Shown: in pieces, positions 1 through 7,790 of the stretch
Numbering within the stretch: the stretch's first letter is position 1
How the letters are laid out: the number at the start of each line of letters is the position of its first letter
Translations under genes and position numbers: made by a program
Notes under the pieces: model-generated
The model's database searches: none
Seen by the model: only the letters and a program-made list of their open reading frames with translations
What the model was told of the DNA's origin: nothing
From: UBA9732 sp003456855
Lineage (GTDB): Bacteria; Spirochaetota; Spirochaetia; Sphaerochaetales; Sphaerochaetaceae
NCBI GenBank assembly: GCA_946626785.1
Contig: CAMOUY010000020.1
Span: 1-27,051, forward strand
Length of the DNA stretch: 27,051 bases
Direction: 5' to 3'

Positions 1-672
1 AAGATCATGTGCTATAAAAACGTACGTAAGTCCCAATTTCTTTTGCAATTCTTTAAAAAGATTAATTACTTGGGCTTGAATAGAAACATCTAGAGCTGAT
101 ACGGGCTCATCGCAAATTATTAATTGAGGATTACAAGCAAGAGCTCTTGCTATACCAACTCTCTGTCTTTGTCCACCACTTAATTCGTGTGGAAAACGAG
201 TGGACATTGACGGATCAAGATCAACAAGGGTGAGCAATTCATTTACCTTATCATTTATCTCACTCTTTTTTATATCATCACGTTCACTAGCTATTAAAGC
301 TTCTTTTATTATGGAACCAATTGATTGTCTAGGATCAAGAGACCCATATGGATCTTGGAATATAATCTGGATTTCATGTCTGAAAGGTTTAATGGCTTTG
401 CTGTTCAAATGTGTTATATCATTTCCTTTGTAATAGATTGTTCCACCTGTAGGTTCATACATTCGAAGAATGCATCTCCCTATTGTAGTCTTACCACAAC
501 CAGACTCTCCTACCAAACCAAAGGTTTTTCCTTTTTCTATAGAAAATGAAACCCCATCAACAGCCTTTACATATGTAGTCGCTTTCTTAAAGAAACTTTG
601 ATGCACGGGGAAAAACATCTTTAAATTAGACACATCGAGAAAAGCTTTTTCTTTGGTTGTATTATCATTCAT
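1..672 (-). CDS. Peptide ABC transporter ATP-binding protein (DppF/OppF-like), C-terminus cut off by window edge
   Basis: This is one of two ATPases powering a peptide- or opine-type importer at the inner face of the cytoplasmic membrane. The frame runs from ATG 672 to base 1, giving 224 visible residues; about 100 residues including the C-terminal oligopeptide-transporter domain should lie beyond the window. The Walker A motif GESGCGKT is at residues 55-62, the Q-loop at about 106, the signature LSGGQRQR at 164-171 and Walker B LIICDEP at 184-190. The visible part ends in the switch-histidine motif IAHDL. The start lies 1 nt after the stop of the upstream ATPase, so the two are translated in sequence. 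A purine-rich stretch sits rather far (about 12 nt) from the ATG, suggesting coupling rather than independent initiation. The second-ATPase position and the N-terminal insertion before Walker A fit DppF/OppF. The substrate cannot be read from this gene. Confidence 0.93.
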   Translation of the reverse strand, partial: MNDNTTKEKAFLDVSNLKMFFPVHQSFFKKATTYVKAVDGVSFSIEKGKTFGLVGESGCGKTTIGRCILRMYEPTGGTIYYKGNDITHLNSKAIKPFRHEIQIIFQDPYGSLDPRQSIGSIIKEALIASERDDIKKSEINDKVNELLTLVDLDPSMSTRFPHELSGGQRQRVGIARALACNPQLIICDEPVSALDVSIQAQVINLFKELQKKLGLTYVFIAHDL

Positions 673-673
673 A

Positions 674-1666
674 TTAGTTATCCACTCCCTTTACATGGCA
701 AGCAACAAAATGCATTTTTCCGTCTATACAGTGCAGTTCTGGAGCTTTTGATTTCTTACACTTTTCACAAGCGAATTTGCATCTTGGCATAAAATTGCAG
801 GAATCTGGCAAATTAATAAGCTTCGGAGGTGCACCAGGAATTGGAATCAGTTCCTGACTTCTACTTTGATCCAACTTAGGAACGGATGCCAACAAACCAT
901 TAGTGTATGGGTGAACTGGATTCTTAAGAATATCTTCAGCTGTACCAGATTCTATTATCCTACCGCCATACATGACATATATTCTCTCTGCATATCTAGC
1001 CACAAGTCCAAGATTATGTGTAATTATAATTAAAGCCGTATTTCTTTCCCGAACAAGTGACATTAATTTTTCCATAATCTGAGCCTGTGTTGTAACATCT
1101 AATGCTGTTGTAGGTTCATCAGCTATAATCAATTTAGGATTGCAAGAAATAGCCAAAGCAATCATCACTCTTTGACGCATTCCTCCACTCATCTGAAATG
1201 GATATTCTTTCAATCGCCGTTTAGCTTCTGGAATACCAACATCATTTAACAGTTGCAAAGCTTGCTTATTTGCTTCTTCCTTATTTACCTTTTTATGAGT
1301 CATTATCATTTCCGTAAGTTGATAACCGACCGTCAACACAGGGTTTAGGGATGTCATTGGTTCTTGGAAAATCATTGAGATCCCAGAACCTCTAACGCTG
1401 AGCATTTGTTTAGACTTTGAATGATACTTCAGCAAATCTTCGCCTTCAAAGAAAACCTCTCCTTCTAAAATCTTTCCTGGAGGAGTTTGAATCAACTGCA
1501 TCACGGACATTTGTGTAACAGATTTTCCACACCCACTTTCTCCGACTATAGCTATGATTTCTTTTTGATCAACATAATACGAAACGCCAGAGACAGCTTT
1601 AACCTCTCCTTCCGGAGTAAAGAATGACGTCTTTAAATTTTTAACTTCAAGCAACTTACTACTCAT
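674..1666 (-). CDS. Peptide ABC transporter ATP-binding protein (DppD/OppD-like)
   Basis: A 330-residue full-length ATPase of the Dpp/Opp class, partner of the ATPase encoded just downstream. Walker A GESGCGKS is at residues 42-49, the Q-loop at 101, the signature SGGMRQR at 160-166, Walker B LIIADEP at 179-185, and a switch His in 'ITHN' follows. The C-terminal part (from about 285) carries the family's cysteine-bearing extension, ending in a 'C..CK......H.....HFVACH' pattern. In this family that region is annotated as the oligopeptide/dipeptide transporter C-terminal domain, and in some members it holds an iron-sulfur cluster. The ATG shares one base with the stop of the permease gene upstream (TAATG), indicating tight translational coupling. 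Function as a transporter ATPase is secure; substrate specificity is unknown. Confidence 0.95.
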   Translation of the reverse strand: MSSKLLEVKNLKTSFFTPEGEVKAVSGVSYYVDQKEIIAIVGESGCGKSVTQMSVMQLIQTPPGKILEGEVFFEGEDLLKYHSKSKQMLSVRGSGISMIFQEPMTSLNPVLTVGYQLTEMIMTHKKVNKEEANKQALQLLNDVGIPEAKRRLKEYPFQMSGGMRQRVMIALAISCNPKLIIADEPTTALDVTTQAQIMEKLMSLVRERNTALIIITHNLGLVARYAERIYVMYGGRIIESGTAEDILKNPVHPYTNGLLASVPKLDQSRSQELIPIPGAPPKLINLPDSCNFMPRCKFACEKCKKSKAPELHCIDGKMHFVACHVKGVDN

Positions 1667-2529
1667 TACAACTTACCTCTTAGTCTGGGATCAAGAGCAT
1701 CTCTAAGTCCGTCTCCAATAAAATTGAAGCAAATAACAACGATAGCAATTAATAGGCCAGGGATAATAGCAAGCAAAGGGACCTTCGCCAAATAAGGATA
1801 ACCCTCAGAGACCATACAACCCCACGAAATATTAGGGGAAACAATTCCAAGCCCAATAAAGCTTAATCCTGCCTCAGAGAGAATTGCACTTCCCAAGTTC
1901 ATAGTAAATAGAACAATGATAGAGGGATAACAGTTTGGTAATAAATGTCTAAATAATATTTTTCTGTTTTTTTGGCCTATGATATTCGCTGCAATAATAT
2001 AATCATTTTCTTTTAAAGTTAGAACCATTCCATGAACAAGACGAACATATGTTGGAATCATTCCAATGCCTATAGCTATTACAGTTTGCCATATACCACT
2101 ACCAAGAATTGCACATATTATCATAGAGAAAATCAATGGAGGGATGGACAATTGTGCATCCACCATTCTCATGATTAAAGCACCAACAAATTTTTCAAAA
2201 TAACCAGCTACTAAACCCAATGATATTCCAATTATTGCTGCCAATAAACCAGACATCAAACTAGCCATCAAAGATATTCTGGTTCCATATATTAAGCGAC
2301 TAAAGATATCTCTTCCAAATGAATCAGTTCCAAGAATATGCTGTAATGAAGGTTTTGAGAATCTATGAATTAAGTCCTGCTTTAATGGATCCTGACAAAA
2401 TAAAGGAGCAGCTATTGAAAGAAGTACCAAAAGGACAATAAATAATGTCGAAAAAACAGTTACAAAACCTCTTCCAAAGAATACCTTAGTTGTTTTCTGA
2501 AATCTAAAGACTAAGCTGTTTGTATTCAT
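1666..2529 (-). CDS. Peptide ABC transporter permease (DppC/OppC-like)
   Basis: This is the second membrane-spanning permease of the importer, with 287 residues from the chosen start. It has an N-terminal membrane segment, a periplasmic stretch containing 'HILGTDSFGRDIFSRLIYG' (the hallmark of DppC/OppC proteins) and then about five more hydrophobic segments. The C-terminus ends in 'GDGLRDALDPRLRG', also typical of the family. The frame is open from a GTG at 2538, but an AAGGTGG ribosome-binding site overlaps that codon and sits 5-6 nt ahead of the ATG at 2529, so 2529 is preferred. This start makes a classical 4-nt ATGA overlap with the stop of the upstream permease. The gene is AT-rich like the other transporter genes. 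The pair of permeases forms the translocation pore for the substrate delivered by the binding protein at 3573-5177. Confidence 0.94.
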   Translation of the reverse strand: MNTNSLVFRFQKTTKVFFGRGFVTVFSTLFIVLLVLLSIAAPLFCQDPLKQDLIHRFSKPSLQHILGTDSFGRDIFSRLIYGTRISLMASLMSGLLAAIIGISLGLVAGYFEKFVGALIMRMVDAQLSIPPLIFSMIICAILGSGIWQTVIAIGIGMIPTYVRLVHGMVLTLKENDYIIAANIIGQKNRKILFRHLLPNCYPSIIVLFTMNLGSAILSEAGLSFIGLGIVSPNISWGCMVSEGYPYLAKVPLLAIIPGLLIAIVVICFNFIGDGLRDALDPRLRGKL

Positions 2530-3482
2530 TTTGCCCACCTTTCTCTAATCCTTGGATCAATAATGCAGTACATGATATCCGCCAACAGATTTCCAAACAC
2601 AGTTACGATCGCCATGATTAAAGTTACAGCCTGAACACATATGTAATCTCTCTTCATCAAACATGTAAGAGCAAATGCACCTATGCCGGGAATATTAAAA
2701 ACATTTTCTATTACAATTGTTCCACCAATTAGCATCCTAAACATCAAAGAAATAATAGAAACTAATGGAATTGCTGCGTTCTTAATTGCATGCTTAGTAA
2801 TAATCCTGCTCTCTTTTATTCCATCAGCTCTTGCAGTCCTTATATAGTCTTGATTGAGAACTTCTAGCATCTGAGACCTAGTCTGCCTTGTTATTGTTGC
2901 AAGGAAACTGAGTGATATACAAAAAATGGGTAAAATAGCCCTAACAATATAATCTTTAAAATTAACAAATGGACTAACATAGCCCTGTGTCGGAAGTAGC
3001 TTAAGTTTCAAAGCAAAAAGAAAAATCAGGAATATAGCTATCCAGAATGCAGGTAACCCAACTCCAAAAGTTGAAAGAACTGTTACCGTCTGATCTAAAG
3101 CGGAACCTCTTTTTAAAGCAGATATTGTTCCAGCAAACAAACCAAGTATAATTGCAATTAATAAAGCAGGAACGGTCAGTGTCAAAGTTGCAATTACTTT
3201 GTCTGGAATCATATCTGCAACTTCTTTATGGTAATACGCCACAGAAGTACCAAAATCACCGTGAATTAGATCATTAACCCATAATACATATTGTTTTACA
3301 TAGGGTTTGTCCAGATTTAGTTCCGCTCTAAGAGCAGCAACCTTCTCAGGGGTTGCACCTTCCCCCAACATAACAATTGCAGGATCACCTGGGAGCAATC
3401 GGACAAGTGCAAAAACAAGGACTGAAACAATGAAGATTGTTAGCAGTGATATTAGAACTCTTCTTAATATATATTTACCCAT
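2526..3482 (-). CDS. Peptide ABC transporter permease (DppB/OppB-like)
   Basis: A 318-residue integral membrane permease. The first segment, 'ILRRVLISLLTIFIVSVLVF', followed by 'RLLPGDPA', is characteristic of DppB/OppB. Further hydrophobic segments follow, and the cytoplasmic coupling (EAA) loop is visible as 'DYIRTARADGIKESRII' in the second half. The protein ends in 'IIDPRIRERW', again family-typical. The start ATG at 3482 has an AGGA element about 8 nt upstream. The gene is the first permease after the binding protein and is separated from it by 90 nt containing a strong hairpin, whereas all later genes overlap or nearly overlap. It works as a heterodimer with the next permease. Confidence 0.95.
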   Translation of the reverse strand: MGKYILRRVLISLLTIFIVSVLVFALVRLLPGDPAIVMLGEGATPEKVAALRAELNLDKPYVKQYVLWVNDLIHGDFGTSVAYYHKEVADMIPDKVIATLTLTVPALLIAIILGLFAGTISALKRGSALDQTVTVLSTFGVGLPAFWIAIFLIFLFALKLKLLPTQGYVSPFVNFKDYIVRAILPIFCISLSFLATITRQTRSQMLEVLNQDYIRTARADGIKESRIITKHAIKNAAIPLVSIISLMFRMLIGGTIVIENVFNIPGIGAFALTCLMKRDYICVQAVTLIMAIVTVFGNLLADIMYCIIDPRIRERWAK

Positions 3483-3528
3483 TACATAATCCTGTAAACA
3501 ACAAACCTAAATAAACTGAATTAATAAC

Positions 3529-3557
3529 ATTCAGGCATGAGATTCTCATGCCTGAAT
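3529..3557 (-). terminator. Perfect 13-bp hairpin between binding-protein and permease genes
   Basis: ATTCAGGCATGAG and CTCATGCCTGAAT form a perfect 13-bp stem around a 3-nt loop. On the minus strand it follows the binding-protein stop (3573) and precedes dppB (3482). The minus-strand bases after the stem are T-rich but not a clean U-run. That fits a partial terminator or an mRNA-stabilising hairpin, which in many ABC operons lets the binding protein be made in excess over the membrane parts. The role is inferred; the stem is directly visible. Confidence 0.8.
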
Positions 3558-3572
3558 GAAGCCATCTCACTA

Positions 3573-5177
3573 TTACTTATCAAGCCAAACGTGAGCTTCA
3601 CCTTCTCCGAAGCATCCGGCATAGCTTCCATTTGTAAGATACGACCAACCCTTCACATAATCCTTCATGAAACAGATATCACTGAGTGAGAACATTGGAT
3701 ACCAAAGAACATACTTGTCATGAAGAAGAATCTGGGCCTCTCGGATATGGACCTGCTCATCTTCCGGAGTAAAGGACTGAACAGCACCTTCAACTGCAGC
3801 ATCAAGATCATCTGGATGGAGGAAACATCCCTTTCCAAGGGCAAGAGCGCTACTTTCAAGAACAGTCTTTGCATACATTCCTTTGAACTTGGTTGTAACA
3901 GCTGGTTCATATGTTGCTGTATGCAGAATCATACCATAATCCCAATCATTGATCTTGTTGACAAAAGCTGCACCCTCAAGACGATTCAGCTCAACCTCAA
4001 TTCCAACTTCCTTCAACTCAGCCTGAATAATTGTAGCAAGTTCAAGGATGTTATCGTTATACTTGAATGTAATTCGGGTCTTAAAACCATTTGGATAACC
4101 AGCCTCTGCAAGAAGCTGCTTGGCCTTTTCTGGATTGTATTCAAATCCTACAACTTCATTGTTGTAATATGGACTTCCAGGAAGAGCCCACTGGTTTGTC
4201 ATCTGGGCAAATCCATAGTTACATGCAGCATTGATTGTCTCAGAATCAATAGCATAGCATACCGCCTGACGAACTCTAATGTCATAGAAAGGATCATCAG
4301 CATCCTGACAATTGAAACCAACGACATAAAGCTGTGCAGACTTTGCATAAGGAACTCCTTCAAATCCTTCAGCTGCAAGATCAGAACAGGCAGAAAGCTC
4401 AAAGTTCTCACCATAGATTGCATCAACCTCACCAACCTTGAATGCGGCCTCAGCAACAAGAGACTCGTTGTAAATGATCACTTCAACACCATCAAGATAA
4501 ACTGGACCATTCCAATAATTGTCATTTCTTTCGTACACAACCTTTTCATCAACTTTCCACTCTTTGAATACAAATGGGCCAGTTCCTACTGGATGGTTAT
4601 ATGTATAATCCACACCATAAGTATCAAAAGCCTTCTTTGAATACATCATACCAGCACGGTTAGTAAGGTTAAACAACAAGGCAATATTCTGAGATTTCAG
4701 ATGAAGAACGACTGTATACTTATCAGGGCACTCAATTTCTCCAACATTTCCAAGATACTGGGTACCATACTTTGAATTGTCGCGATAGTATTCAATACAC
4801 CACTTAATGTTTTCAGCTGTTAGTTCTGATCCATCATGGAAATAAATACCTTCTTTTGCCTTCATGGTCAGGGTCATCTTATCAGTATCCATATCATAAT
4901 AATCTACGAGATATGGTTTGATTTCACCTGTCTCATTATCATAGTAAAGCAAAGATTCCATGCAGAAACCCAAGCTTAGATTATCACGGAGTGCAAGTCC
5001 ACCATACCATGAATAATCATTTACATTTGCAAGCTGAGCAATTCTGAGAATTCCTCCAGATTTTGGCTCCCCAGAAGAAGCAGTTGTTGTTGAACTGGTG
5101 GTTGTCTCTGAAGAAGCACCAGCGAACAAAGCAAATGCAACTAACAGAATACAAATAGTTGTAAATACTTTTTTCAT
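3573..5177 (-). CDS. Periplasmic peptide/opine-type solute-binding protein (SBP family 5)
   Basis: A 534-residue extracytoplasmic binding protein that captures the transported substrate and delivers it to the permeases. Residues 1 to about 22 form a secretion signal (KK, a hydrophobic core, then FAGASSE), followed by a Ser/Thr-rich linker. There is no lipobox cysteine, so it is probably free in the periplasm or anchored another way. After the linker come family-5 features: 'GGILRIAQ' at the start of the mature domain, 'KEGIYFHDGSELTAENIKW' around residues 107-127, 'HPVGTGPFVFKEW', and 'VRQAVCYAIDSETI' in the second lobe. An AAGGAG ribosome-binding site lies 7 nt before the ATG. It follows the lyase-like gene by 38 nt, so it is probably co-transcribed with the enzymes. 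Family 5 covers peptides, opines, nickel chelates and sugars; the ligand cannot be assigned here. Confidence 0.93.
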   Translation of the reverse strand: MKKVFTTICILLVAFALFAGASSETTTSSTTTASSGEPKSGGILRIAQLANVNDYSWYGGLALRDNLSLGFCMESLLYYDNETGEIKPYLVDYYDMDTDKMTLTMKAKEGIYFHDGSELTAENIKWCIEYYRDNSKYGTQYLGNVGEIECPDKYTVVLHLKSQNIALLFNLTNRAGMMYSKKAFDTYGVDYTYNHPVGTGPFVFKEWKVDEKVVYERNDNYWNGPVYLDGVEVIIYNESLVAEAAFKVGEVDAIYGENFELSACSDLAAEGFEGVPYAKSAQLYVVGFNCQDADDPFYDIRVRQAVCYAIDSETINAACNYGFAQMTNQWALPGSPYYNNEVVGFEYNPEKAKQLLAEAGYPNGFKTRITFKYNDNILELATIIQAELKEVGIEVELNRLEGAAFVNKINDWDYGMILHTATYEPAVTTKFKGMYAKTVLESSALALGKGCFLHPDDLDAAVEGAVQSFTPEDEQVHIREAQILLHDKYVLWYPMFSLSDICFMKDYVKGWSYLTNGSYAGCFGEGEAHVWLDK

Positions 5178-5215
5178 TTTCTTTCTCCTTTTTTTATGGG
5201 CCTTAAAACCCTAAA

Positions 5216-6145
5216 TTAACTTCTTTCCGCAGGGATACGACCATGATGATAGAACATCTTGTAATTTCCCTTTAAATCAAGATCAGGATCATCCAAAATT
5301 TCCTTCTCTCTTTCAAACCACATATCCATATTTAACCTTGTTGCAGGAGGCATATTAGGAGGAGCTATACGACTATCGTCATGATAAATATTGTCTTGGC
5401 GTTCAAAGACATGAACACCATAATCAAGCATGGACTCCATAGCACTAGTCTGCAAATAATGAACACCAGTGAAATTAAAGCCGTACTGTGAAATCTCCTT
5501 CAAATCCACTTTGTCTGTTGCATTCAAATCCGGGAACCATTTCCACCCAGGAACCCTTTCTGAGACAAACTTGCACATTTCAGTTTTATCTCCTTCATAT
5601 GGGTTGATGCCAAAATGGATAAGGACCATGTCAGCTCCAGAATCAATATAGTGGTTACATCTATCACATGCACCTTGAAGACCCTCAGAAGGAATATATT
5701 CTGTTCTAGCAACAAGAATAGCATCAGATCCCTCAAGTGCAGCATGTGCCGCTTTAAATCGTTCTTTTGCTTCTTTGACTGGCAATGAACCCTTCAGGCC
5801 TATCTCATTTAGGTCTGTCATCAAAACGCCACCAGCACCAACTTCAGCCAATCTTTCTGCTGTACGATATGCATTAATGGCTCTTCCAAATCCTTCTTCT
5901 GCATCAACTATCATAGGAATCTTTGAAAACTTGCATATTCTTGCAGTAGCCTCTACAACATCTGTCTGTGTAAGAAGACCCAAATCAGGTAAACCATAGC
6001 TATTTGCCAGTTCTGCACTACTTAAAATAGTAGCTTTGAAACCACAAGCCTCAACACATCTTGCAGAGATACAATCGTAGATTTCTGGAGCTAGTACATA
6101 AGGTTCAATCGCAAGAAGCTGTCTCATTGTATACATCATTGACAT
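5216..6145 (-). CDS. Isocitrate lyase/PEP mutase superfamily protein, copy A
   Basis: A 309-residue alpha/beta-barrel enzyme of the ICL/PEP-mutase superfamily (methylisocitrate lyase, dimethylmalate lyase, oxaloacetate decarboxylase, PEP mutase relatives). The N-terminal signature is clear: 'LAPEIYDCISARC', then 'SYGLPDLGLL' at about 49-58. The metal-binding loop, usually D-A-D-T-G-[YF]-G, reads D81-A-E-E-G-F-G. The usual I-E-D reads M-T-D (D111). The lyase KRCGH cysteine motif is absent (GLKGS at about 116-120), and the usual ARTD reads ARTE (149). It is therefore not a standard isocitrate or methylisocitrate lyase. An AAGGAGGAG site 6 nt before ATG 6145 fixes the start. A paralogue (about 60% identical by eye) lies 16 nt upstream. 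The neighbourhood suggests cleavage or rearrangement of a 2-oxo- or 2-hydroxy-acid derived from an imported compound; this is inference. Confidence 0.8.
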   Translation of the reverse strand: MSMMYTMRQLLAIEPYVLAPEIYDCISARCVEACGFKATILSSAELANSYGLPDLGLLTQTDVVEATARICKFSKIPMIVDAEEGFGRAINAYRTAERLAEVGAGGVLMTDLNEIGLKGSLPVKEAKERFKAAHAALEGSDAILVARTEYIPSEGLQGACDRCNHYIDSGADMVLIHFGINPYEGDKTEMCKFVSERVPGWKWFPDLNATDKVDLKEISQYGFNFTGVHYLQTSAMESMLDYGVHVFERQDNIYHDDSRIAPPNMPPATRLNMDMWFEREKEILDDPDLDLKGNYKMFYHHGRIPAERS

Positions 6146-6161
6146 TTTGAACTCCTCCTTT

Positions 6162-7076
6162 TTATTTTACGAATCTTCTGAACATCTTATAGTTGCCCCT
6201 ATTAATCATGTCAGGGTCCTGCAAAATGTCTTTCTCAATTTCATACCACTCATTAAAACCAATTGAGTAAGGTTCAGGCGCATTCTTAGGTGCACGACAA
6301 TGAGTAGTATGATAGGTATTATCTTCTCTCTCATATACGTGCATGCCATAGTCGAGCATTCCTTCCATTGCACTGGTTCTGAGATAATGAGCACCTACAA
6401 ATTTGAAACCCAATTCAGCCATGTCACTCAAATTTACACCAACATCACTTGCCTGAAGATCCGGAAACCACTTCCACCCAGGAACATGCTTTGCAATTTC
6501 TTCACAGACGCGGGTCTTGTTGTTGTCATATGCTTTGTTTATGCCGAAATGTATCAATGTCATATCTGCTCCTAAATCCAGATACCTATTACATCTGTCA
6601 TAAGCAAGTTGAGGATTGTCAGGGGTGAATTCTGTTCGTGCTACGAGAATGCATTTTGATCCTTCAAGTCCTTTTTTTGCAGCCTTGAACCTTTGAACAG
6701 CTTCATCAATTGGAAGCATCCCTTTTATTCCAATATCAACCAAATCAGTAATAAGAATTCCCCCAGCACCAGCTTCCGCAAGTCTTTGAGCTGTAAGATA
6801 TGCATGGATAACTCTACCAAATCCTTCCTCAGCATCTACAATCATCGGCAGTGATGAACAACGGCAAATTCGAGTTGTCACATCTACAAAATCATCCAAT
6901 GTAAGCAACCCTAAATCGGGATATCCATAGCTATTTGCAAATTCAGAACTACTCAAAACTGTTGCATCAAAGCCACAAGCTTCAACACATTTAGCTGAAA
7001 TGCAATCGTAAATTTCTGGAGCTAATACATAAGATTTACTTTTCATCAGCTCTGGAATCGTGTGTTTCATCGGCAT
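6162..7076 (-). CDS. Isocitrate lyase/PEP mutase superfamily protein, copy B
   Basis: A 304-residue tandem paralogue of the gene at 5216-6145, co-linear over its whole length. It keeps the same altered active-site pattern at the same positions: D81-A-E-E-G-F-G, I-T-D at 109-111, no KRCGH cysteine, and A-R-T-E at 146-149. Shared stretches such as 'VLAPEIYDCISA', 'VPGWKWFPDL' and 'TSAMEGMLDYG' show that the two arose by duplication and that the barrel is under constraint. AAGGAG lies 6 nt before ATG 7076. The gene is AT-rich like the transporter and unlike the cyclase gene 27 nt upstream. Two retained copies could act on different substrates or as a hetero-oligomer. The reaction is not identified. 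Confidence 0.8.
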   Translation of the reverse strand: MPMKHTIPELMKSKSYVLAPEIYDCISAKCVEACGFDATVLSSSEFANSYGYPDLGLLTLDDFVDVTTRICRCSSLPMIVDAEEGFGRVIHAYLTAQRLAEAGAGGILITDLVDIGIKGMLPIDEAVQRFKAAKKGLEGSKCILVARTEFTPDNPQLAYDRCNRYLDLGADMTLIHFGINKAYDNNKTRVCEEIAKHVPGWKWFPDLQASDVGVNLSDMAELGFKFVGAHYLRTSAMEGMLDYGMHVYEREDNTYHTTHCRAPKNAPEPYSIGFNEWYEIEKDILQDPDMINRGNYKMFRRFVK

Positions 7077-7103
7077 AGCATACTCCTTGTTGTAATGAAA
7101 CTA

Positions 7104-7790
7104 TTAACTGAAAACCTTCAACCCTTCGATGGCATATAGCCTCACAGGGCAGGAATCCAATCCCTTGATATACATCGGAGCAAAGCTCACGAAGAATGTG
7201 TCGGTCTTAAGCTGGTCGAGATTCTTCACGACCTCAAGGAAGGTGATATTCTCTGCCATGCAGATGTCATGGAAAGGTTTCACATCCTCATTGCAGTTCT
7301 CAATGGAAACGCCATCACCGAATGCGACGCACTTGACCTTGTGGTCAACCATCCACTGAGCAGTCTCTCCGTTGACTAGAAGTCTCTTGTCCTTAGGTCC
7401 GTTTGTCTCCGGAGTGAATGGAGGGAGCTTGTAGATGGAATCAAGGATGACAACATCACCAGGCTTGACCTTGCTTCCGATTGCCTTATCCAAATCTGCA
7501 GCACTGATGTGTGACAGAGGGGCAAGATCCTTGAACTCGTAGTAAAGACCCCTACCCATGAAGGATGTAAGTGGAAGGTCTGCGACGCTTGCTCCATCCT
7601 CGAAATGGTGATATGGGCACTCACAGTGGGTTCCAAGGTGTGTCATGATATCAACGTTTGTATGGAAATCTGGGATTGCTCCACCAGTGTTGAATCTGTA
7701 GAGATTGCATCTTCTGGTCTCAGTTGCCGGATCGATGTACTTTGTGAGGTCAATGACTCTCAGTCCGTTCAGTTCATAAACTGTCTGCAT
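7104..7790 (-). CDS. Cyclase family protein (kynurenine-formamidase-like metal-dependent hydrolase)
   Basis: A 228-residue cytoplasmic protein of the cyclase/arylformamidase fold. The metal-binding signature H-x-G-T-H-x-[DE]-x-P-x-H is present as H51-L-G-T-H-C-E-C-P-Y-H61, with Glu in the Asp position. Other family cues are the N-terminal 'VIDLTKYI' and 'VKPGDVVILDS' in the middle. Family members open amide or lactone rings or dehydrate cyclic polyols; the substrate cannot be predicted. The ATG shares a base with the stop of the upstream dehydrogenase gene (TAATG) and has AAGGAG 8 nt upstream, so the two are co-translated. Base composition (29 G+C in 60 bases at 7201-7260) is higher than in the lyase-like gene downstream. 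Its place between a dehydrogenase and two lyase-like enzymes suggests one step of a catabolic pathway. Confidence 0.85.
   Translation of the reverse strand: MQTVYELNGLRVIDLTKYIDPATETRRCNLYRFNTGGAIPDFHTNVDIMTHLGTHCECPYHHFEDGASVADLPLTSFMGRGLYYEFKDLAPLSHISAADLDKAIGSKVKPGDVVILDSIYKLPPFTPETNGPKDKRLLVNGETAQWMVDHKVKCVAFGDGVSIENCNEDVKPFHDICMAENITFLEVVKNLDQLKTDTFFVSFAPMYIKGLDSCPVRLYAIEGLKVFS

Noticed and set aside
3720..4640. A 306-codon plus-strand open frame inside the binding-protein gene
   Set aside because: The binding protein is complete and family-typical; the antisense frame is Ser/Asn/Ile-rich shadow sequence.
5100..5177. The binding protein as a damaged lipoprotein lacking its cysteine
   Set aside because: Cys-less Sec signals on family-5 binding proteins are normal in several lineages, the leader is otherwise intact, and nothing suggests a mutation.
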